Shown piece by piece: positions 24,640 through 31,099 of a stretch of 38,724 nt of DNA. Within the stretch, counting starts at the first letter, position 1, and each line of letters begins with the position of its first letter. Source of the stretch: Nocardia carnea NBRC 14403 (lineage in GTDB: Bacteria > Actinomycetota > Actinomycetes > Mycobacteriales > Mycobacteriaceae); contig NZ_BAFV01000009.1 of assembly GCF_000308515.1 (NCBI RefSeq), positions 1 through 38,724 on the forward strand. Direction: 5' to 3'. A model generated the notes under the pieces. The model worked only from the letters and a program-made list of their open reading frames with translations, searched no databases and was not told the origin of the DNA. The position numbers and the translations under genes were made by a program.

Positions 24640-24888
24640 TCACTTGGCTCGCCGACCCGACAGCAGCGCGAACGTCAGCGCCAGCACGAAGCCCAGCGGG
24701 GTCAGGACCATGGCACCCAGGTACAACCACAATCCGGGCTTGCCGTCGGTGAAGATCGGCGTGAGGAAGATCGCCACGATCGCGAGCAGCCCGAGAACGA
24801 ACAGGCCCAGCGCCAGCCGCAGGAGCCAGTTGCCGGGGGTGCGCCCGGGCGGTGGGGTGGACGGCCGGGGATCAGCGGGGTTGGTCAC
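24640..24888 (-). CDS. Small two-helix membrane protein (Rv0870c-like)
   Basis: 82-aa protein with a Pro-rich cytoplasmic N-terminus (NPADPRPSTPPPGR) and two membrane helices (about residues 24-43, LLRLALGLFVLGLLAIVAIF, and 53-76), ending in SGRRAK. The start is the GTG at 24888: no Shine-Dalgarno, but TACCGT (minus strand, 24895-24900) lies 6 nt upstream, indicating a leaderless transcript. It is divergent from cspB, as Rv0870c is from Rv0871. The function is unknown. Confidence 0.75.
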   Translation of the reverse strand: MTNPADPRPSTPPPGRTPGNWLLRLALGLFVLGLLAIVAIFLTPIFTDGKPGLWLYLGAMVLTPLGFVLALTFALLSGRRAK

Positions 24889-25094
24889 CTGTCGACGGTA
24901 AAACTGATGTGCTGGCCCCCTGCCCACCGGGGTAGACTCGGGAGCGATCTCGCGTCCTGCATGCTTGCGGGGCGCGTTTTTCGAGTGCAGGCAGAGCTTT
25001 CGAGAGAAGGCCAGGGCCCGCCCACCGGCGGGTTTCAGCAGACATGTGTGCCGGGCCTGCGGGCCGGGTGCCGAACGACGAACGGGTGAGCGCA

Positions 25095-25514
25095 GTGCCG
25101 ACCGGCAAGGTGAAGTGGTACGACGTGGAAAAGGGCTTCGGCTTCCTTTCCCAGGACGAGGGTGAGGACGTCTACGTCCGCTCGTCCGCGCTGCCCCAGG
25201 GTGTGGAAACGCTGAAACCCGGACAGCGGGTGGAGTTCGGGATGGCGGCCGGGCGCCGCGGCCCGCAGGCGCTGAGCCTGAAACTGGTCGAAGCGCCGCC
25301 CTCGGTCCGGCAGAACCAGGAACGCAACGCCCGCAAAGAGCCCGTGGCCCGTAAGCACAGTCCGGACGAACTGCACGGCATGGTCGAGGACATGATCACG
25401 CTGCTGGAAGCGAAGGTGCAGCCGGATCTGCGCAAGGGGCGCTACCCCGACCGTAAGACGGCACAGCGGATCTCCGAGGTGGTGCGCGCGGTCGCGCGGG
25501 AACTCGATCGCTGA
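25095..25514 (+). CDS. cspB: Cold-shock-domain protein, long form (CspB-like)
   Basis: 139-aa RNA-binding protein. The cold-shock domain covers residues 1-65: [17 protein letters not shown] with RNP1 (KGFGFL 13-18) and RNP2-like DVYVR (25-29), then [19 protein letters not shown] charged helical extension of about 70 residues follows ([18 protein letters not shown] ... [15 protein letters not shown]). The extension matches the long CspB (Rv0871) rather than 67-aa CspA. I use the GTG at 25095, giving the conserved start [16 protein letters not shown] at 24933-24938 is a possible -10 box, giving a leader of about 150 nt with a CCCGCC/GGCGGG hairpin (25017-25032); long structured leaders are typical of cold-shock mRNAs. 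Confidence 0.9.
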   Translation: MPTGKVKWYDVEKGFGFLSQDEGEDVYVRSSALPQGVETLKPGQRVEFGMAAGRRGPQALSLKLVEAPPSVRQNQERNARKEPVARKHSPDELHGMVEDMITLLEAKVQPDLRKGRYPDRKTAQRISEVVRAVARELDR

Positions 25515-25534
25515 TCCGAGAGAAGTAACCGGCG

Positions 25535-25566
25535 GCGGGCCGGTCCGGACACCCGGACCGGCCCGC
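25535..25566. terminator. Bidirectional terminator between cspB and the DUF2771 gene
   Basis: Perfect 14-bp stem GCGGGCCGGTCCGG / CCGGACCGGCCCGC with a 4-nt loop ACAC, in a 59-bp convergent gap. It has no T-tract. Confidence 0.8.
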
Positions 25567-25573
25567 GCGCGTA

Positions 25574-26080
25574 TCAGGCGGTTTTGATCGACCAGATCGC
25601 GTGCGGAATCGAGAATTCCCGCCCGGTCTCATCGATCGCGATGATCATCACCTGCAACTCCACACCGATCAGCTCCAGCTCCGGCTCGGGATTCGAGTCG
25701 ACGGTCAGCGCCGGGGTGCCATCCGGGTAGTCGCGGTAGCTGCTGGGCTTTTCGACCACCTCGCCGTTCTCGTCCGAATACAACGGAAGCAATTCCCACG
25801 GTGTGCCCACGACCTCCGACGGCAGCGAGATCTGCAGCGGGTTACCCGCCGGAACCTCCAAGAACACGGTGTCGCCCTGTTCGCAGTTCTCCATCCGCAC
25901 GGTGCAGTAGTAGAACGGCGGCACGGTGACGGCCTCGCCGTGCGCGTACGCGGTGAGTTCCGGTTTGTGCGGCTCGGCATCGCGCGCCAGCAGCCAGACC
26001 ACACCGGCCGTCCCGGCCACCAAGAGCAGAATTCCGGCCAGGGCCAGCGCGAGAGTCGTGCGGATTCTGTTCGTACTCAC
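25574..26080 (-). CDS. DUF2771 family exported/membrane-anchored protein (Rv0875c-like)
   Basis: 168-aa protein with an N-terminal membrane anchor (residues about 8-31, TLALALAGILLLVAGTAGVVWLL) and an extracytoplasmic beta-rich domain holding two cysteines in YYCTVRMENCEQGD, likely a disulphide. The domain also contains AGNPLQISLPSEVVGTPW and PELELIGVELQ, consistent with DUF2771. The start is the GTG at 26080, with GAGGAG 10 nt upstream; it overlaps the stop of the MFS gene as GTGA, so the two are translationally coupled. The function is unknown; the coupling suggests it works with the transporter. Confidence 0.85.
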   Translation of the reverse strand: MSTNRIRTTLALALAGILLLVAGTAGVVWLLARDAEPHKPELTAYAHGEAVTVPPFYYCTVRMENCEQGDTVFLEVPAGNPLQISLPSEVVGTPWELLPLYSDENGEVVEKPSSYRDYPDGTPALTVDSNPEPELELIGVELQVMIIAIDETGREFSIPHAIWSIKTA

Positions 26081-28536
26081 CGGGCGGTTTCTCCTCGTGG
26101 ATGGTCGTGGTGCGGTATTTCCTGTTCGGCGTGCAGCGGGCGGCGCCCCCCGAAACCGGGCAGCAGGCTGTGCCCGCGCGAACTCAGCACAGTCTGGACG
26201 AGACCCGCGGCGAGAACGGCACTGACCACCGCGAAACCCTTCCAATAGTCGGTCGGCAGCAGAACGCCGCCCGCGCCGCCGACCACCCAGCTCAGCTGCA
26301 GCACGGTTTCCGAGCGGCCGAAACCGGACGCGATCGATTCCGGCGGCAGATCGTCCTGGATCGAGGCGTCGAGCGAAACCTTGGCCAGCGCGCTGGCACC
26401 CGCCGCGATCAGCGCGGCCAGCGCCGCCCCGAGCAGGTTGTCCAGGATCAGCGCGACCGCCGCCACGGCCGTGCAGGCCAGGGTGCAGTTCACCACGATC
26501 AGTGAGGGCCGGCCCAGCCGCAGCCGGGCACCGGTGGCGTTACCGGCGAAATTGCCGACCGCCGCCGCCGCGCCGACCAGGCCGAGCATTGCCGCCTGCT
26601 GCACCGGCCGGTGTTCGGTGGCCTTGGCGACGAAGGCGATGTAGAAGGTCAGGAACCCGGTGAGGACCCGGATACTGCCGTTGCCCCACAACCCGGTGAC
26701 CACCGCGCGGCCCAGCGGTTGCCGGCGTTTGCGGGGTGGTACCGCGGATTCGCGGCCGGGTTCCAGCACCTCGGTCTGCGGGTCGTCGCCGTGATAGCTC
26801 AGGGTTGCGGGGACCTCGCCCTCGGTGATCTCCACCCAGCGCGGGATCTTCCAGCTCAGATAGGCGCCGCCCACGGCGATACCGGTGGCCAGGATCAAGG
26901 CGCCGGTCGAACCGGTGAGCGCGGCGGTGGCCCCGGCTATCCCGCCTGCTCCCAGGGTGCCGCCGACCAAACCGAATACGGTCAGCCGGGAATTGGTGCG
27001 GACCAGATCGATATCCGGTGGTAGTACCCGTGGCGTCACGGCGCTCTTGAGCACGGCGAACGATTTGCTGAGCACCATCATGCACAGCGCCAAGGGGTAC
27101 AGCACCCAGCTGTCGAAACTGAAGATCAACACCACCGCTACGACCGCGCGAGCCGCGAACGAAGCCGCCAGCGCCAAACGGCGCCCGGTCTGCAACCGAT
27201 CCAGCGCGGGCCCGATGAGGGGCGCGATGAGTGCGAACGGCGCGATGGTGATCAGCAGATACAGGGCGACCTTCGATTTGCTCTCCGCGGTCGCGCTGGC
27301 GAAGAACAGGGTATTGGCCAGCGCCACCGCGATCGCCGCGTCCAGCGCGAAATTCGCCATGGTGGCGTAGGTGAGCGCGGTCAGCCCCGATTTGTCGGCG
27401 CCGTCGGCTTCCGCGGCACGCCGGAAGGTGGCGATACCTTTCCCGGTGAGCTCGCGGCCGCGCATCGCCGCCACCCGGGTGACGGTGAGTTTGCGGGGGA
27501 GCCGCCGGCCGTCGGGATCTTCCTCGGTGTCGAAGTCCCCGCTGCGGTACACCTTCGTTGGCTCGCCGGTTCCGGAGTGCTCGGGCGCGGGCTCCTGCGG
27601 TTCGCCCGGGGACTGTTTCCTGGATTCGTACCGGGAGCCGGACGCAGGATCGACCGTGGAGCCCTGAGGCAGACGATCGCCGCCGGGCGTATCGCCGGCC
27701 CCCCGGCCCTTCTCGGCCCGGTACCGGCCCCGCCCCACCGGAGCCGGGGGGATTGCGTCGCCACCGGACTGCCCTGCCGCATCGAAGCGGCGCGTCGACT
27801 CGTCGGCACCGAAACGACGATCGGCCTCGGCAGCGGGCCGGTGCGGTCCGTCCAGACGCTTGCCTCCGGGGCGGTATCCGGAATCGGCCGGACCAGCGGT
27901 GCGGGCGTCTTCTCCCGGGGTCCAACGGTCACCCTCAGTGGCGTCGAGTGGACCGAGCCCGCTCCCGGTGCCGGCGGCCCACGCAGCCTGTGCGTCGTTA
28001 CGCCGACCCGACCGCCACTCCGGTGCACCGGAGTCGGCGCCGGAACGGCCCCCGCGTCCGCGGTAACCGCCGTCGGATACCGCGGCAGGCGGTGTCCGAC
28101 GCGGTTCGGCGGAATCCCGGCGGCCGTCTCGTTGTGGTGCGGCGCTCTCCCGCATGGATCCGGGCCGCCCGTCTCCACCGGCGCCGGCGGCCCCATGGCC
28201 GCCGGACCGCTGTGTGGAATTCCGCGACCCGCCCAGCGCGCCGAAGACCCGGGCGAAACGGCTCATTCGCCCCGGCGCCGCAGGTTCGTCCGAGGCCGGT
28301 ATGGCCGCGCGTGGCACCGATCCGGCGTGACCACGCGCGGGATCGGGATCGTCGAGCGGAAGCGGCCGGGTCGGCGGCGGGGTGGGGCGGGTGTTGCCGG
28401 GGTCGGGTTCGCGATTGCGGTGTGGCACGTTCGGCGGGGGGTAGCGGTCGAAACCTGGATGCCGCTGGGGTGGCGGAGACTCGCCGGCGGGCCACTGACC
28501 GCGATCGGAACCGGAGGGCTCGCGGGAAGTGGGCAC
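26077..28536 (-). CDS. Major facilitator superfamily transporter (Rv0876c-like) with a very long N-terminal extension
   Basis: 819-aa protein. Residues from about 345 (RRLPRKLTVTRVAAMRGREL) onward match the conserved core of the Rv0876c-type MFS protein: about 12 membrane helices beginning at about 383, with the MFS loop RLQTGRRLALAA, SFAVLKSAVTPRVLPPDI, and GFGRSETVLQLSWVVGG near the end. The first 340 residues are an Arg/Gly/Pro/Ser/Asp-rich, predicted disordered cytoplasmic region, unusually long for MFS. The start is a GTG at 28536 with CAGAAT 6 nt upstream and GAGGA immediately before it, so probably leaderless; an internal ATG at residue 91 is an alternative. The substrate is unknown. 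It is followed by the coupled DUF2771 gene. Confidence 0.85.
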   Translation of the reverse strand: MPTSREPSGSDRGQWPAGESPPPQRHPGFDRYPPPNVPHRNREPDPGNTRPTPPPTRPLPLDDPDPARGHAGSVPRAAIPASDEPAAPGRMSRFARVFGALGGSRNSTQRSGGHGAAGAGGDGRPGSMRESAAPQRDGRRDSAEPRRTPPAAVSDGGYRGRGGRSGADSGAPEWRSGRRNDAQAAWAAGTGSGLGPLDATEGDRWTPGEDARTAGPADSGYRPGGKRLDGPHRPAAEADRRFGADESTRRFDAAGQSGGDAIPPAPVGRGRYRAEKGRGAGDTPGGDRLPQGSTVDPASGSRYESRKQSPGEPQEPAPEHSGTGEPTKVYRSGDFDTEEDPDGRRLPRKLTVTRVAAMRGRELTGKGIATFRRAAEADGADKSGLTALTYATMANFALDAAIAVALANTLFFASATAESKSKVALYLLITIAPFALIAPLIGPALDRLQTGRRLALAASFAARAVVAVVLIFSFDSWVLYPLALCMMVLSKSFAVLKSAVTPRVLPPDIDLVRTNSRLTVFGLVGGTLGAGGIAGATAALTGSTGALILATGIAVGGAYLSWKIPRWVEITEGEVPATLSYHGDDPQTEVLEPGRESAVPPRKRRQPLGRAVVTGLWGNGSIRVLTGFLTFYIAFVAKATEHRPVQQAAMLGLVGAAAAVGNFAGNATGARLRLGRPSLIVVNCTLACTAVAAVALILDNLLGAALAALIAAGASALAKVSLDASIQDDLPPESIASGFGRSETVLQLSWVVGGAGGVLLPTDYWKGFAVVSAVLAAGLVQTVLSSRGHSLLPGFGGRRPLHAEQEIPHHDHPRGETAR

Positions 28537-28571
28537 TCCTCAATTCTGGCCCACGGCGTCCGCGGCGAAAC

Positions 28572-28591
28572 CCCGCCCTGTTCAGGGCGGG
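28572..28591 (-). terminator. Terminator after the cyclotransferase-like gene
   Basis: Perfect 8-bp stem CCCGCCCT / AGGGCGGG with a 4-nt loop, 38 nt beyond the stop at 28629. On the minus strand it is followed by GTTTCG. It separates the cyclotransferase-like gene from the MFS gene. Confidence 0.7.
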
Positions 28592-28628
28592 CCGAAAGTG
28601 AGCTGTATCGCTTCCGCGCCGGGCGTTG

Positions 28629-29402
28629 TCAGGCCGGTGCGAACCGGACCTCGAAGACCGTCGGCCAGTACTTTCCGGTGATCAGGAAACGGTCGGTGCC
28701 CGGTATCTGCGCGATGCCGTTGAGGACGTCGGTACCCGCGCGCCGGTCCGCCGGCAACAACCCGGCCGCATCGATCACCGACAGGACACGCCCGGCGTCC
28801 GGATCGATCCGCAGGATTTGCTCGGTGGGCCAGGCGTTGGCATAGACCGAACCGTCCTCGGCGCATTCCAGTTCGTTCAGGCGGGTATCGGTACGGCTGG
28901 TCAACGCGACCGAACCGGTGACGGCGAAGGTCACCGGATCGCGGAAGGTGAGGGTCGCGGATCCGTCGCTCATCACCAGCCGCCCCTCCTGGTGGCACAG
29001 CCCCCACCCCTCGCCCTGGTACGGGACCCGCTGTTTTTCGGCCAGCGTGCGCGGGTCACGGGCGAAGGCGACCCCTTCCTGCCAGGTGAGCTGCCACAGG
29101 GTGTCGCCGGCGCGGGTTATGCCCTCCCCGAAGAAGGGCGGCGGCAGTTCGACGCGGGCCAGCTCCGCACCGCTGCTCCGATCGATACTGCGCACATCGG
29201 ACTGTCCGACCATGCCGGTGCCCTCGTACAGCACCTCACCGTCGATTTCGAGACCCTGGGTGAACGCGCCGGGGTCGTGTGGATGGGTGGCGACCACCTC
29301 GACAGTGCGGCGCTCAGCGGCATCATCGGCGTTTGCGCAGGCGCCCGGTACGAGCAGGCAGACCAGCGCGGTGACGACCCAGGTACGCCGAGTGTGCTTC
29401 AT
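28629..29402 (-). CDS. Glutaminyl-peptide cyclotransferase-like secreted protein
   Basis: 257-aa exported protein of the plant/bacterial glutamine cyclotransferase type, a five-bladed beta propeller that converts N-terminal glutamine to pyroglutamate. Residues 1-25 form a signal peptide ending LVPGACANAD; the Cys could be lipidated, but the -3 residue is Pro, so this is a poor lipobox. Family features: HDPGAFTQGLEI, LYEGTGMVGQSDVR, LWQLTWQEGVAF, GEGWGLCHQEGRLVMSDGSA, LNELECAEDGSVYANAW and the C-terminal NGIAQIPGTDRFLITGK. The ATG at 29402 is preceded by TACATT (minus strand) at 7 nt and no Shine-Dalgarno, suggesting a leaderless mRNA from the 17-bp bidirectional promoter shared with the DUF3027 gene. 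Confidence 0.88.
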   Translation of the reverse strand: MKHTRRTWVVTALVCLLVPGACANADDAAERRTVEVVATHPHDPGAFTQGLEIDGEVLYEGTGMVGQSDVRSIDRSSGAELARVELPPPFFGEGITRAGDTLWQLTWQEGVAFARDPRTLAEKQRVPYQGEGWGLCHQEGRLVMSDGSATLTFRDPVTFAVTGSVALTSRTDTRLNELECAEDGSVYANAWPTEQILRIDPDAGRVLSVIDAAGLLPADRRAGTDVLNGIAQIPGTDRFLITGKYWPTVFEVRFAPA

Positions 29403-29419
29403 ACGGCAAAATGTAGACC
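29403..29419. promoter_or_regulatory. 17-bp bidirectional promoter with overlapping -10 boxes
   Basis: The whole space between divergent start codons is 17 bp. For the minus gene TACATT (29410-29415) ends 7 nt from its ATG; for the plus gene CAAAAT (29407-29412) ends 7 nt from its GTG. The hexamers share 29410-29412, so polymerase could not melt both at once. Neither gene has room for a Shine-Dalgarno outside its neighbour's codons. Confidence 0.6.
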
Positions 29420-30463
29420 GTGAGCGCAGTATCTGTATCGGACACCGACGTACGGTCGATTCTGGCGGGGGCCGTCGACCTGGCTCGTCGTGCGCTCCTG
29501 GAGCTGGAACCCTCCGGGGTCGGTGCGCATGTCGGCGTCCGCGCCGAGAACGAATGTGCCGCCACGCACTGCTTCGAGGCGACCCTCCCGGGCTACCACG
29601 GCTGGCAATGGGCCGTGGTGGTCGCGGCCGCCCCGGACACCGAACGGGTCACGGTGAGCGAATCCGCGCTGCTGCCCGGCCCCGACGCGCTGATCGCGCC
29701 GGAGTTCGTGCCGTGGGAGCAGCGGGTCCGCCCGGGGGATCTCGCCCCCGGGGATCTGCTCGCGCCACCGGCGGACGACCCGCGCCTGGTGCCCGGCTAC
29801 ACCGCGACCGGCGATCCGGAGATCGACGAGGTGGCCTACCAGGTCGGGCTGGGGCGCAAACAGGTCCTCGGCCTGGAGGGGCGCGTGGACGCCGCGCAGC
29901 GGTGGTACGAGGAGTACGGCCCGGACAGCGATATGGCCAAAGCCGCGCCCGCTTCCTGCGAGAGCTGCGGTTTCTACGTACCGCTCGCCGGTGCGCTGCG
30001 CGCCGCCTTCGGTGTCTGCGCCAATGCCATGGGTGCCGACGGTCATGTCGTGCATATGGGTTACGGCTGCGGAGCCCATTCGGACACGCCGCTGCCGGCC
30101 GGAGCCGGGTCGCCGCTGTACGAGGCCTACGACGATGCCGCGGTGGAGGTCTATCCGGCCGCATCGCCGAAACCTGCGGAGGCGGGGTCCGCATCTGCCA
30201 CCGCGGCGGCGCCCGTGGAATCCGCGGCCTCGGACGCGACTGCGGGAGTCGAGCCGATTGCCACCACCGAACAGCGTGATCCCGAGACCGGAGGCACCGA
30301 ACCGCGGGGCGCGACCGGCGCCGTACTCGAGCAGTCGAGCAATTCGACGCACGATGCCGGTGCGGAAACCGGCACGGCCCCGGCGCCCACCGCCGTTGCA
30401 CCCGAACCGGAGAACGGCGACGCGGGTTCGCCGGATGCCCCGGACTCCGGAGCCGCTGAGTAG
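29420..30463 (+). CDS. DUF3027 family protein (Rv0877-like)
   Basis: 347-aa protein. The conserved N-terminal 240 residues include CFEATLPGYHGWQWAVVVA, LLPGPDALIAPEFVPWEQR, RPGDLAPGDLLAPPADDP and LVPGYTATGD. A cysteine-rich segment follows, SCESCGFYVPLAG ... FGVCAN ... GYGCGAHSD (about 177-215), probably a metal-binding site. The last 100 residues are a low-complexity Ala/Pro/Glu tail. The function is unknown. The start is the GTG at 29420 in the shared bidirectional promoter. The frame is closed by a TAG at 30461-30463, but the same frame then stays open to 30988 and begins with similar Pro/Glu/Ser/Ala-rich sequence, so the gene may have been shortened by a nonsense change. Confidence 0.88.
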   Translation: MSAVSVSDTDVRSILAGAVDLARRALLELEPSGVGAHVGVRAENECAATHCFEATLPGYHGWQWAVVVAAAPDTERVTVSESALLPGPDALIAPEFVPWEQRVRPGDLAPGDLLAPPADDPRLVPGYTATGDPEIDEVAYQVGLGRKQVLGLEGRVDAAQRWYEEYGPDSDMAKAAPASCESCGFYVPLAGALRAAFGVCANAMGADGHVVHMGYGCGAHSDTPLPAGAGSPLYEAYDDAAVEVYPAASPKPAEAGSASATAAAPVESAASDATAGVEPIATTEQRDPETGGTEPRGATGAVLEQSSNSTHDAGAETGTAPAPTAVAPEPENGDAGSPDAPDSGAAE

Positions 30464-31099
30464 ATATCGGAAAGCCCGGCGGAGCAGCCACCCGCGGAAT
30501 CCCCGGATGCGGAACGTGAGTTCACAGGGAGTCGCGTCGGTGGGACCGGTCCCGGGCAGCCCGCACCGACGCCGAACGCACCGAGTTCGTCGGCGGCTAC
30601 TCGGGCGGGCGCTGAGCCGATCCCGGAGCGCACCGCCGCCCCTGTATACGGAGGCCGCTGTGGGGGAGGACACGAGGGAATCGCAGTCCACGGTCCCGGC
30701 AGGCGCTGCCCGTACAGGCTGTCGACCCCATTCGGGGTGAGGAAGGCGAAGCACTCCGGAGACGGCGGCGGCCATACCCAGACCGGCCGTATCCGGCGAT
30801 CCGGTGGGGTGGGGGCGGCGTGGTCACCCCGGAGCGGCGGCCACCTCGTTGGAGGTGTGGATGGAGACAGGCCTGGGCCGGGCGGGAAGATACCGAAAGA
30901 CGCCGCCGATCCGGCGGAAGCGATGCGCCAGGGTCCGTCGCTGCCCGGTTGGCGGGGACTCGCCGATCGTATCGGTGTGGGACGGTGAATAGTGCAGGGC
31001 GACAGCGGTAATGGCGGATAAATCGATAGGCTGCGGGTCGGGCCGGAACGGCCGAGGCGTGTGTTCGGCCGGACGTGTGCGGCGACGTACGCTGTGGCG
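30464..31099. other. 636-bp region without an assigned gene; possible former 3' end of the DUF3027 gene
   Basis: Continuing the DUF3027 frame past its TAG gives about 175 further sense codons to a TGA at 30986-30988. The first 50 or so (EQPPAESPDAEREF and similar) look like the preceding low-complexity tail; later codons look less coding-like. A long minus-strand frame over the same area is Pro/Ser-rich and unlikely to be real. The right end holds the promoter of the ATPase gene (TACGCT at 31088-31093). Confidence 0.4.
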
